DNA of 64,000 nucleotides. Source: Phoronis australis. Its lineage: Eukaryota; Phoronida; Phoronidae. The DNA lies in assembly GCA_002633005.1 (NCBI GenBank), contig NMRA01000399.1, forward strand, positions 326,089-390,088, written 5' to 3'. A model generated the notes under the pieces. The model was given only the letters and a program-made list of their open reading frames with translations. It was not told the origin of the DNA and made no database searches. Shown here piece by piece: positions 1-12,700 of the stretch. A program made the position numbers and the translations under genes. Numbering within the stretch: the first letter of the stretch is position 1; each line of letters begins with the position of its first letter.

Positions 1-146
1 CCGTGGTCAATATAATAATCTTTGTAAACGCCGTGGTCAATATAATAATCTTTGTAAACGCCGTGGTCAATATAATAATCTTTGTAAACACCGTGGTCAA
101 TATAATACTCTTTGTAAACACCGTGGTCAATATAATAATCTTTGTA
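1..146. repeat. 30-bp minisatellite, about 4.9 copies
   Basis: Five head-to-tail copies of a 30-bp unit starting ccgtggtcaatataataatc, with only a few substitutions. The array starts at or before the window edge, so its true length is unknown. It lies upstream of the first visible collagen exon and is probably intronic. Confidence 0.95.
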
Positions 147-656
147 TGGTGATAATAGCTACAACGAACAGCTCACAATTTAATGTTGTATTCTCGCTTC
201 AGAAGGAATAATTGTGTGAACTACATTCATAAATTGGAAAATTGATATACGTTTTCATTTGATTAGGAATAGATTTGTCTAATTGTGAACGAAGTGTTAA
301 GTTGGCTGGGTTTCATAACGTTAACGTAGGCCTGTTGTAGTAAAAAGTTGAATCAAGAGGAAGATTTTATTTGAGACAGCATCCACGAGACAGATTGCTG
401 GGATCTAGTTAAAGATAATACTCTATTTTAATTCAATGTATTTAGTATAAATGCTGACTTAGAAGATCAGTCTCACTACACTGTTTTGGTTTTAGTTGTA
501 CTCCCCGGATCCGTAGTGCATACACGTGCCTCGGCGGGGTTCATTCGTACTGCATACATGTACCTAGGATCATTGCACTGCCAACCTCTGATAAACTTTC
601 ATTCCTTCAGATTTGTGTATGCTTTTACAAGCACTTCGCTTGCCTTTGTATTTCAG
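147..656 (+). other. probable intron upstream of first visible collagen exon
   Basis: No coding segment with collagen character or other recognisable motif is seen here. The stretch ends with a normal acceptor (tttgtatttcag) at 656. Because 657 starts in phase 0 within an already running Gly-X-Y series, an upstream exon must lie outside the window. Confidence 0.6.
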
Positions 657-794
657 AATTCTCCTGGTCCCCCGGGAAGGCCTGGACCTCCCGGGCCACA
701 GGGGCCCCCTGGAGACCAAGGTGAAAACGGTAGGGACGGCATTCCCGGATCAAACGGTATACCGGGACCCCCAGGACACGTGTTCATCATGCCG
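657..794 (+). CDS. collagen exon 1 of those visible: end of minor helix
   Basis: 46 codons, phase 0 at both ends: a short Gly-X-Y run finishing [13 protein letters not shown]. In COL5A/COL11A chains the minor helix of the N-propeptide ends with the very similar GPPGTMLMLP, which identifies both the position in the chain and the clade. Confidence 0.9.
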
Positions 795-3700
795 GTAAAT
801 GAAGATGCATGATCACTAAATCTCTAGCACTTGCATAGTAAACTGTTCGTTTTACTTGTTAACGTCTTTGATGTAAGTCACGGTTTTCCTTCCGGCTCAC
901 TAACCGGAAAGTGGCTCCTCTTCTGGGAATTCCATGAGAAAATAGTAAAGTTGCGAATCTGATGTCTACGATCTATGTTGAGAAGGAAGAAATGCCCCAG
1001 TTTTGGATCACGAATGGATTACTTTTCTGTCCTCACAGCCTGGAATGCGTGCAACAATCCATTTGTTAACCCAACCCTGGATTCTCCACCTTACGAGGAC
1101 TTTCACTTGATTTTTTGTCATGAGACTGCTACGTGGAAATCCCTTACTCCAGAAGTCAAGCAATCAAATTAGTATTAATACATTTTAAATCTATTATTAA
1201 AAGATTGCTGTGGTTTTACTCATTCTAACGAGACTATGGTCTATTATCGTAATCTGTTAAGTTAATTGTTTAATTTTTTAAATTTTATTGCATTGTACTG
1301 GTTTGTATTGTATTCTCTTTTGTACTGGTATTGGCTCTCTTGAAAAGTAGTGTTATTACTGCAGACGTCAGCCTCATTTTCAGTATCGCAATAAATGAAT
1401 AAATTTCAATCTAAAGTCATTTCATCCAATGGCCTTATGGAGCAACAGCCATTGTGAGCCGCATGTCATTCTCCCGCCATTGTGGGCCGCATGTCATTCT
1501 CCCGCCATTGTGGGCCACACGTTACACCTCGAGTTATTGTTATAGATTGTCCGTGGCGATAAGAACGATCAACAGCAGACGGCGGCTGTGCGACAGATGT
1601 TGACGCAACACATGGTAAGCCTACTCTATGCCCAACTTACGTGGGTAAACTATTCCTAAATGCAGGAATGCATACTTTGTGTGCTGTGATGGAAACAAAA
1701 CACTGCTTATGTTTTTTCTATCGCTTATTGAAAATTCAACTCTTCAGTATACAAAATGTCATGATTGAAGAGATGAAACAGGACTTGAATCACAGTATTC
1801 CACTCATCAATTCATCAATAAATTCCCTTTTTATTTTAGGTTCGATTCCTATTCTGTGATGTCTATAAGCACAAGCTGATGTACGATTTTGTAACCAACA
1901 TTCTCTTTCACAACCTGGTTCTGTGACCTCCATTACACGTTCCACTATTCGTTTCTCAAACCTGGATTCTATGAAATCCACGATAAACATTTTTCTCATA
2001 TGTTTCCCATCTCTTATTTCCGCGACCATTCGCTTCTCAACAGATGTCGATGAGAGGGGTGCCAGGCCCTCAAGGTATGACTGGCTTACCAGGACCTGTC
2101 GGTCTTCAAGGCGAGGAAGGTCCGAAAGGCGAATCCGGTGAGCCAGGTGAACAAGGTGTGCCAGGACTCAGGGGTGGACAGGGTCTGTCTGGCCGTAAAG
2201 GACGACGGGTATGAAATGCAGAGGCGTCTGAATTAATGAAGTTTGTTGAGGTTAATTCACATGTACTTTCTGGTAGTTACTAGTAGGCATGGCACGTGAC
2301 TACTTGACGCTCTTCTAAACTCGCTTTCCATCAAAGAAACTAAACTTGTCCTTTACTCAGATAAGAATTGGCCGATGGCCTGTCATGACAAGCTTGTTGA
2401 GCCATTACGAGTTGTGAGTTCTCTCTTAGTCCAGTCTATTCTTCTTACTTGAAATCGAAGTCGAAAATATTTTTCAAACTCATGACAATTGTCTGTCATT
2501 CCGTGTTCGATTTTTATTGATTACATGGAGGAGTGTCTAGTTCAGGTTTGCACTTGATGACCCCTATATAGGTGCTGCAAAGTCAGTAGAAATTCGAGAT
2601 TTGGTGTAAAACGTCGAGATTTCGAGTTAGGCTCGAACTTGAATATTGGGTGTCACAAAGTGCAAAGTATGATTACACAATCATCCGTGTAAACCTTAAT
2701 ATACTTGAACACAGTACACATTCATCCGTGTAAACCTTAATATACTTGAGCACAGAATTGTAAACAGTTATCTTGAGTTCGCATTACAGTAGAACGGGAA
2801 GTGTCAAGCATGTTCGAGTTGGGTTTCTAGTTGTTAAAAGAGTAGACGTCGGGCCCTGAAATTATCTGTGAATGGTCTAAATAAAGGGTGAGCGGTATTT
2901 TGACGGTAGGCGGCTCACTTAATTATAGACATCAAGATGTGCACGGGCCAATCGAAACATTTTCTCTTAAATGACGCTTATTTTTCGCTTTCATTTAGGG
3001 TGTTCCAGGAGAAAATGGAGCCCGTGGTTTGTCTGGGCTTCCAGGTGCCAAGGGTTTGCCCGGCTACCCAGGTCTGACTGGATTGCCCGGTGACAAGGGC
3101 CCCGCTGGAATACCGGGGTCACCTGGTCCCATCGGTGCCCCTGGTCGCGAAGGTGCAGCTGGCGATCAGGGTCCTCCGGGACCAAGTGGTGTGCCGGGAG
3201 AAATGGTAGGTGTCAGAAACTCTAAGAGAAAATATATGTTTCACATTTCGCAATTTGCAGCAAATGCCCCTGAGAAACACAGCTTCAATAGAGAATTATT
3301 CATTTTTATGCGCCCACAGTTATATGTGGTCGCATATTGCCGTCATATCTGTCCTGGTGTCCGGCGTCTGCGGCTGTATCTCCTAAGCCCCTTGCAGGAT
3401 GTTACTGAAATTTGGCAAGTGTGTTCCTATGGGGTTGACGACAGAGGGCGACGAGTTTTGGACCGACCCGAATACCGCTGTGCCCCCTAGAGGCAATTTT
3501 AGTTTTTTACGTTCGCCTCTGTTTCTTCAAAGGTCCTCAACCGATTTTCATGAAACTTGGCAGATAGTCATCTATTAATGAGTTGATGCTATCCTCTCGT
3601 TTTCGGATGGATTCGAGGCATTTTGCGCCATCTAGTGACCATTTTTACTATTCTCAAGTCGTTTTTTGGCGTTCGCCCATCTTCCAACCAAACCACTCTA

Positions 3701-6700
3701 AGGATGATTGTGAAAGTTGGCATGTATGTTCTTACTATGTAGAAGACAACTGACGATTTTTCGACGACTTCGACTACTGTGTCGCCTCCTAGTGGCAGTT
3801 TTGTTTGTTTTGTCGCCCATGACTGTATCTCCTAAACGCTCTACATGATCTTTATTACATTTAGCAATTGTATCAATATGAAGTTGACAACGGACGAGGA
3901 CGACTTTCGGACAGTGTGCCCCCTAGTGACAATTTTATTTTTTTACGTTCACATCTGTATTTTCAAAGGTCCTCAACGGATTTCCATAAACTGGCACAAG
4001 CATATTTATTAGTGAGGTGACGCTAGCCATTCATCTTCGGATTAATTCAAGGTATTTTGCGCCACCTAGGGGCCATTTTTTGTTGCTTTGGAGTCTGTTT
4101 TTTAGCGTCCGTCCCTCTGTCAACCAAACCACTCTAAGGATGATTGTGAAAGTTGGCATGTAAGTTTTTTCTATGAAGAGGGCAACTGACAATGATTTTC
4201 CGACGACTTTGACTATTGTGGCGCCTCCTAGTGGCGGTTTTGTTTTTTTTACCCATACCTGTATCTCCTAAGTCCTCTGCAGGATCTTTATCAAATTTAG
4301 CAGGTGTATCTATTTAAAGTTAACAAGAGAAGACGATTACTTTTAGACGGATCCGACGAACACTGTGCCCCTTAGTGACAATTTCTTTTTTTTTTCGTTT
4401 TCCTCTGTTTCTCTGAAGTTCCTCAACGAATTTTAATGAGATTTGGTAAATTGCTTGCTTTTAAAGAAACTATGACATTTTCTGGTTTTCAGACGGATTC
4501 GACGTATTTTGCGCCTACTAGTGGACATTTCAATGATACAAATAAGCAACCCTAAAAGCACACCATTTGAGATGCATTCATGTGTATTTCAACGCGCCGC
4601 GTTGCTCTTGTTAAGGTCATACGATTCATCTTGTGACTTAACGAAAAGAAACAAGATCTCTGTTATAAATCAAGAGGAGACAGTGATTCCTAATGGGTAC
4701 AGGACCCTGTCCCGTAGGAGCAGGGGTGTCACCAATTACAACAATTCCACAAGTGAATTATTTAATGTAAGCTGTATGGTGAATACTGAAAGAAAACAAT
4801 GAATAGTGTCAGTATGCTGTACCATTTACAAGGCATAAAAGCGCGCGAATGAGGAAGATAAAACAAACCCCACACAAGACAATAAGTCCAATGAAATACA
4901 GGGGAGATAATTTCTAAAGAGACCGAGCTACACCAAAGGGATATCTAGAAATATCTGGAATCTAAATAAACAACAATGAAAGTTAAATACTCTGAAACTA
5001 ATAGTGAAATGCACCACAACGACGCGTCTCGCAAAATCGGTAACAAACAATGGCAGATCGAAAGGACTGCAAATAAACCTACAGTACGGAAAATACGAGA
5101 ACACTAAGACAAATACCTACAAGAACGGAAGGGAATGTGACTAAATAACGAACTACTTACAACTATCCACTGTAACAAGGCCAAATTCTGGGAATAACTA
5201 CGTAAAATAACTCCAATAAAAACTGTGCCGAGCATGCGGCGTCCAAAATGGCAATCTAAAGGCGACATCTAACGAGATACTTAAAAAACTAGTCCAGGAA
5301 GGGAGAGTGAGGCAGAATGAGCATACGTGACACGACATTGAGTATCCACCTCCTGTTCAATACTACTGGACCCCATTGTTAGACCCGTCAGGCCTCTACC
5401 TCCTCAGCTCCGTGTAATTTGTGTGTAAATGTGTATCTGTGTTATATATGTATATTCACAAACGAAGGTTTCTGGTGTTTGGTACAATGGGCACGGCTGA
5501 GCGGAACTATGTGTAATGGACCACCTGCTCCATTTTTGTCACAAAATAGTGTTTCGAAATTTATCCGTCGCACCTGTGTGATTACGCGTGCATTTGATGA
5601 TACAGTATTTGTTATTGGAAGGCCTCGTTTGCGTTTAACATTTATTTGCATTTCAGGGCGTACGTGGATTTCTCGGACCTCGAGGAAGACCCGGGCCGCC
5701 GGGACATCCGGGTTTCCCTGGAGAACAAGGCGCTGGCGGGCCTACTGGCGAAATTGTAAGAAACTACTACTGACCGCATATTTGCTCACGTCGAGAGTGT
5801 TGCTGATAATATTCAACTGGCAGTAATACAATATGACGTGCAACGGTTCATATTTAACATATTGTGTTCAAGTCGTCACCTGGTGATATTTCCATTTGTT
5901 CTTTAGATTTGTTAAAAACAAATGTTGTCGAATTATTCAATTCAAGGAGCCATTTCCCTGAATATCAGTTTTACTTTTTCTGAAAAAATATTTAGAGGAG
6001 GCAGTGTGGCCTGGTTGATAAGTGCCCGCTTTCTTTACTCGAGGTCGTGGGTTCAAGTCCCACCAGGTCACACTGCTAAACCCTTGAGCCAGGTTTCTAG
6101 CTCCTCAGCTCGGTTTTAACCATATATCAGAAAAGCATAAAAATATTTCCAGGTGATCAGTGCAATGGGCCCACATGCGAGGCCTGCGCACGTCTGATAC
6201 AACGTGTATCAGACCGCCTGCAATTATTTTTTATATATTATATTCTGAAAAAATATCTTCCAGTTGATGCTTTCAAAAATAAACGCGGTTGTTTGATCTC
6301 TCGCGGTTGCAAGTTTTAACGTAAAAGCTCTTGACTACAGTTATACAGAGCTCTTGATTTGCGCAGTAATATACGCAACTACTTAACGAACCCATGTTGG
6401 ACCGTTTCATCATCCGCTAGTTTGTTAATCGGCATCAACTTAACTGCGATGTAATAATTCATGTACCTCCTCCCAGATGTTTTGTGGCATTTCATATTTT
6501 AAATTTCCATGTTACAGGGCGCAATGGGACCGCCCGGCCAGCCAGGCACGTCTGGTCAGACGGGTCAGCAGGGACCCCCTGGTCCTATTGGTTTCCTTGG
6601 TCCGCCTGGTGTCCCTGGTCCTATAGGGAAGCCTGGAATTCCGGGCCATCCAGGTGTGGATGGCAACCCGGTAAGTTGAGATGGACACGTTGGTGTTTGA

Positions 6701-9700
6701 ACGCTTACCGCCCGTCGTTGTGATTATTTGGTCACAAAAAGTTTCGTCGACGATCCGATGAATTTGCGATAAAAATATGGCATGTCTGGACCACCCGACC
6801 GGGCATCGGCATAAAAATCATCAAGCGTCACTACTGATCCAATGAAAAATCGCCCGATCATGCTGGGCATCGCTGCATCCCGAAATCCTCGTGCATTTCC
6901 GTACCCTCAAATTTCCCCTTGGAGGTGAACGCTGTATGCGTATATGTGGACTTCACTCATATGGCAGGTCATGTGACTTTCAAACTGGAGAATAATTGGC
7001 CACATGTCTGAAGTTCTCACATGCGCACATAAATTTCAGCGCCATGCAGAAATATGAGGCTACAAAAATACCTGAGATGTTCCAGATGTACACTGGTACA
7101 GAATACTTTCCGCGGGATCGGCCTAGCAACTTGTTGAGACTAAAAGGAATGGAGTGTGGCGTGTAAATTGCTAATTTACTTTAAGAACGAATTTTGTGCC
7201 AAGCAAGATCTGACGTAAATGATCAATCTTTATCCCATACGCTTTGAATCAGTCGCGTGCAATACGGCCATGCAATATATATAGTTTTCCGCACTACTTC
7301 AACAGTGACCTCTGACATGGAAAGTTCAAAAGGTATGTCAATGTTGACTAGACGTCGTTTGCCGGTTCGATCACCAAACTTTCCGAAATAGTTTAAAGTA
7401 ATTCAATTGCAGCAGTGTAAATAACACTCAAAATGCAATCAGGTCCCAAATGTAACATCTGGTACAAAACTGTTAATTATATGACACTTCTGTCTAAGAT
7501 TTCAATAGCTAAATATTATACCGTCTGCAACTCAGGCGCCGATTCCTCTGTAACAGTATCAAATATTGTTGTTATTTAACTATTCAATGCACGCACAATT
7601 GCCGTTGTTTTCATCTTTGTTATCTCTTTTCAAGTAAGAAATCGTTACATTTTAAACTTACTACAGAAAACTTGTAACCTAACGCGCAAGTATATACATA
7701 TAGAATGCGATCCGCCACGTGAACAGTCTGGGTGAAGTATTTAAAAAATCAGCCGAAAAGGTGAAAGAAACTTAAGAATTCGAAGCTTATGGTATAAATA
7801 CAAAATCCGTTCTCGGTCGATACGCGGAATAATGTCTCGTGGGATATTACTTCATCTACGCCATTCTCGGTACGTTTTGTGTATTTATTTAGTTTATACC
7901 GTGACTTAGTACTAGGCACCGTACTGTTTCACCCTTGTTATGATTTAAATCTACATTGCGTATTTTGACCAACAATTGTGTCTTGGCGTTGCAGGTTTTT
8001 CACGTTCTAATTTTCGTCTGTAGGGTATGCCAGGACCTCGTGGTCTATCGGGAGAAAAAGGCGAAAAAGGACCGGAAGGACAGCCAGGCCCGATGGGATA
8101 CCCAGGGCAACGTGGGTTGAAGGTAAACACGAAAACCTTAACTTAACGGTCATTACACTTTTTGTGACCTTGGGCATCTCGCGTAGTACATTGCAGTATT
8201 GGAATCGTTTACATTATAGCTCTCCTACTAAAAGAATTCGAAAGCTCTGATATAAAAACTCGTTCTGGTAAGGAACGCTCGCCACATCCTTGCTATGGAA
8301 ATTAACAATAGTTAAGGGATGTCGATACTGAGTACGAAACACGTTGTTTTGTGCTAATTTAATTTGATGTTTGGAAAATGTTAATTCTGCCTACACGTAC
8401 GTTTGTTTTAAGAGTTTATCCGATTTACCTTACTCAAACCTGCGCAGTCATTTTCCTTATTGTCGTCTTTCTCTACCTTCACGTTAGGGTGATTCGGGAA
8501 AACGGGGAGCTCGAGGCTTTAAAGGTGAGATAGGGCAGATGGGGACAGACGGACCAAAGGGAGCTATGGGCCAGAGAGGCGAAGTTGGATTGAAAGGAGA
8601 TAGGGGCGTAAGGGGCGACGATGGACCACAGGGACCAAAGGTATGGATTTGTGGTTTTAAAAGAAACCTCGGAAACGTGACATGCAGTAAATTTTCATTG
8701 TATTATACGGCGCTGTCGTGTATTTTGACAAGATGGGGTTTATTATTTCGTTAGTGTACAAGTTAATCTTTTTCTAAAATGTAGAATCACATGATCAAAT
8801 TCCGCTACTTGAGCTGGTATCTAGATGGCAATCCTTTGCAAACATTTTACATTGCAATCGCACCTGAAGCGTAATTATGGAGAACTCTGTCAGAGACGAA
8901 TCGCCCAATGAGTGCAAATTTGATTACAGGGTGCTGTTGGACCGGTCGGCGAGACTGGGCCTTCGGGACCACTTGGAGAGAAGGTAAAGTGCAATCCTTC
9001 TATACTTGAGCCATTCATTTTATCTGTTTTTTTTTTAAAGTTATGACCTCTGATCTCTTTCCTTGGAACATTGATCTCACTATCTTCTTCATCAAGACTA
9101 GAATGGATCTTTGAGTTGTTGAAGATTAGGAGTCCGTTTCTGCCTAACTCAGATCAAAGTCAAGCTAACTTAAGACCAAAGTCAAGCTAACTTAAGACCA
9201 AAGTCAAGCTAACTTAAGACCAAAGTCAAGCTAACTTAAGACCAAAGTCAAGCTAACTTCAGGCCAAAGTCAAGCTAACTTAAGACCAAAATGTCTTTGT
9301 CCCGTTTCATGAAATTTGTTAAGACCAAAATCAGTCTAAGCTAAGACTTGCTACGGAGTAGGTTTAAGATTGCACTATTATCACTGTAAACTGATGAGAA
9401 ACGAATTACGTTGACATTTTTCTCAAACTTATGTCCCTACCTAAGCAATGTCAAATTGAAGATAGTCTGTAATCGGCCATGTAAGACAATGCGGCGCGAC
9501 TTACCGGCATATGTGAAGTGATATTTTTCGGCTAGCTACACTGGGGTCTTCTCAGGCAAACAGGATCCAATTGTGTTCAAAATATACATAGATCTTTCTG
9601 ACCATCCGTCTTAACTTAGCCTGAATGTCGGTCTTATCTTATAAGTCACATTTACATCACAAAAGTTGACACGGATCAGTTGACACGGAACGTGATGATC

Positions 9701-12700
9701 GGGCGCAAGTATGTGTGTAAACAGGACTGACAAGGAGCAAACTGACACCACGGTGACAACTTTTGTCACCCGTTTGTGAGGCAGAGCAAGTTATGGCCGA
9801 TCATCTTACTCGCGTCGACAATATGTCTAAACACGAAACTGGGGCAAGACGGAAGGGATTATCTCTATTGCGCTTGTCAGTTGCGCCGTGTCAAAACTAA
9901 AACTTAATTTCTAATTAAAACCAGTTTCATATTGGAACCTTTTGTATTGTTTGCGCTTTAATAATTCGAATTAGCGTTCCTAACTACACGTGATGAAACA
10001 TGGACCAAAGTAAGTTCACTGAACGCGTCAAGGAGAAAATTCGCCATTTCTATATTTATTCCAGTTTGAAGTTCGCGTTCAGTTTGACCTTGTGAGCGAG
10101 GCGTCCCGAGACATGCAGAACAAGCACTATAAATCGATCCATAATTTCTAATGTTGCCAGAATTTGGGGTGTGGGATACGACTACCATTAAATGATGCCA
10201 TTCATTATTTAATTTTCACCTTAGTTATCAACGTATGATAGTTGACAAGAACTTACACCAGTTGAAGGCGAATTTTATTCCTTACGTGAACACTAACTTT
10301 TGAAATGAGTTAATATCTGAAAGTTCCTATAACTGAGTGAATTTTGGGACCTACAAGGGTTTCCTTGATAATTACTTTGAGCCTTGAGTTGTTCTATTCA
10401 AATTTATGCTAGACCTCAGAAATTATCAATTTTCTTTCTGTAGTTCATTTCTACTACGTTCTGAAACCAAGTTGAGAACACGAATGTGCCGTTCTGATTC
10501 CAGGGACAAATGGGTATTCCCGGATTTCCGGGCTATCCGGGTCCTCCAGGCGAGAAAGGTGGTACCGGAGCTACAGGTCGACGCGGACGAGATGGGCAGA
10601 AAGGTTCCACTGTATGTATATCTCAATGATAATAATAGCTTCACATTGACATTTCAGGGACAAATGGGAGTTCCCGGATTCCCGGGTTACCCCGGACCTC
10701 CGGGAATGAAAGGTCACCACGGCGCCACAGGCCGAAGAGGCCGAGATGGTGAAAAGGGATCACCCGTATGTTATAACTGTCTGCCACCGGTGTTTCACGC
10801 TTGTCGCCGAAAAAAAATTAAGCTGACGTGTGCTTTTGTCTTATTGTGTAACCGAAATGCTTGCTTCTTCTCGTTCTGTATGTTGTGTTGAAAGTACTAA
10901 GCATTTAGTATCTAAAGCTTCAGTGTTTTGAGCAGTGCTCTTCGAATAGCCATGGATTATGACAACTAGTTAGATGCTTTAGATTACGCTGTACATTTTA
11001 TAACAAAATTGCTTTTTAGTTTATAATTAATGAAAATAATTTGAGCAAATATCTGGAAAACCCGGAAATTGAAGCTTGTGATTGTGCTGTTACGTTGCGT
11101 GTGTTAACACAGTTACGTGCATTGTAGGCTTGAGGAAACAAGTGGCCTTTTATACTGAGACCAGGCTTCCTCCTTGAACTTCTTGATTAATTGCGGCCTA
11201 AGACAAGAGCTGATTTCCCATTGAAGTTTCACCGTGTTTTATGGAGGAATTTTGTGTCGTACAAGGAAGCGATTGAGCTCATATAATGACCACGCGTGAA
11301 TGTTTACTTTAGCTATCTATATTGTGATATGCTTTGTATTGTAGTTTGATTTTCCGAGATGAAAATGCTGTCGATGAAAACGTGTTTACAATATGCAGTA
11401 ATCAAAGAGAGTCAGGTCTGTCAACAGTTTTATAATACTGTGGTCAAATGATTAAGGAGTCTGGTAACCATATATTACATCTCCTCATTATGCTGTTAAT
11501 TTGCTGCAGGGAGACCCCGGTCCTATTGGAGAAAGGGGGTCACGAGGCCCACGGGGTCAGCGAGGCGAGCGCGGAGGCCCAGGTCCTGAAGGTGAGCTTG
11601 GATTGTAGCCGCGCAACACACGCCACAAAAGCAGAAAAATATCATTTTATAGTATCACTTTAATGGGAAAGGTTATGTTAGAACATTAGATAAAAACCAT
11701 GTACCAAAATTTGACTGTAGCCTCTTACATAGGTTCCGTATTTTGAGAACCAGTCCGATGTTCGATGGAGAAAACTAAATAAATTCTCAAAATGCGATAC
11801 CCTGTATAGCCATTACCCTAAAGCTGTTTGAAGGCAAAATTGGATGCAGCCACAAGAAATGTTTCATCCTGTGCATGTTTTGTGGAAATCTCACGCCATG
11901 AATGTTCTCAAACGCTGATACATTTTGCAGGACCCATTGGTGCAAAGGGGGAATCAGGTCCCGCCGGACCACCTGGAGCAACAGGAGTGCAAGGTCCCAT
12001 GGGACCACAAGGCCCACCAGGCTTTCTTGGACCACCAGGAGGTGCAGGGTTCCCCGGAAAGGACGGTCTTCCCGGACACCCTGGAGACAGAGGCGAAGCG
12101 GTAGGCACCTTGGCCTTTGTCTTACTTCTGCGACATAGTCTACTACATATTTACTGAACAGTTACAAGTTCTACTAGTCAGTGTTCTTGGGAGCTTACCA
12201 ATATGTACTATCTGCCACAGGTCTTCCTCTGAAGGAGAGTGGAAGGTAGAAGAACGATAGGCACAAATCCGTAGACATGTGAAATACGTCAATTTACTTT
12301 TATCTTGTTCCTGATGCATCAGCTGCAAGCCACAAAAGAATTTCTCAATAGATGGAGCTGCATACACTCATCCCCGTAGTGAGGAGTAGCCCTTTGAAAG
12401 AACCATGTAACGGCTTCTCATGAATTAACTGAACAAAGCCACATTCTGACGTTCCGATTGGTAGGAAAATAATACAAAGACGTTCCACTTAGATTTTGGT
12501 TAATACATACAAATACTGCGGCGTTGACCGATGAAAAAACTCTTGGCGAAGAGTGTGGCATGCTGGTAAAAATTCAAAGTTGTGTTTTACACGTGCTATT
12601 GTCTGTGTTGTTCATTTCTGTGTTTTACACGTGCCATTGTCCGTGTTGTTCATTTCTGTGTTTTACACGTGACATTGTCCGTATTGTTCGTTTCTGCTTG

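Noticed and set aside
795-1545. Open frame at 975-1172 as a possible collagen exon
   Set aside because: No Gly-X-Y, no orthologous segment, and a different frame. The telopeptide exon at 1546 explains the gap better.
9155-9290. Regular short repeats resembling a CRISPR array
   Set aside because: The units are contiguous, with no unique spacers, in an animal intron: a minisatellite.
11908-12108. Minus-strand open frame with a Gly-Pro collagen look
   Set aside because: It is the mirror of collagen exon 13: Pro codons read as Gly on the opposite strand. The plus-strand exon has correct splice sites and orthology.
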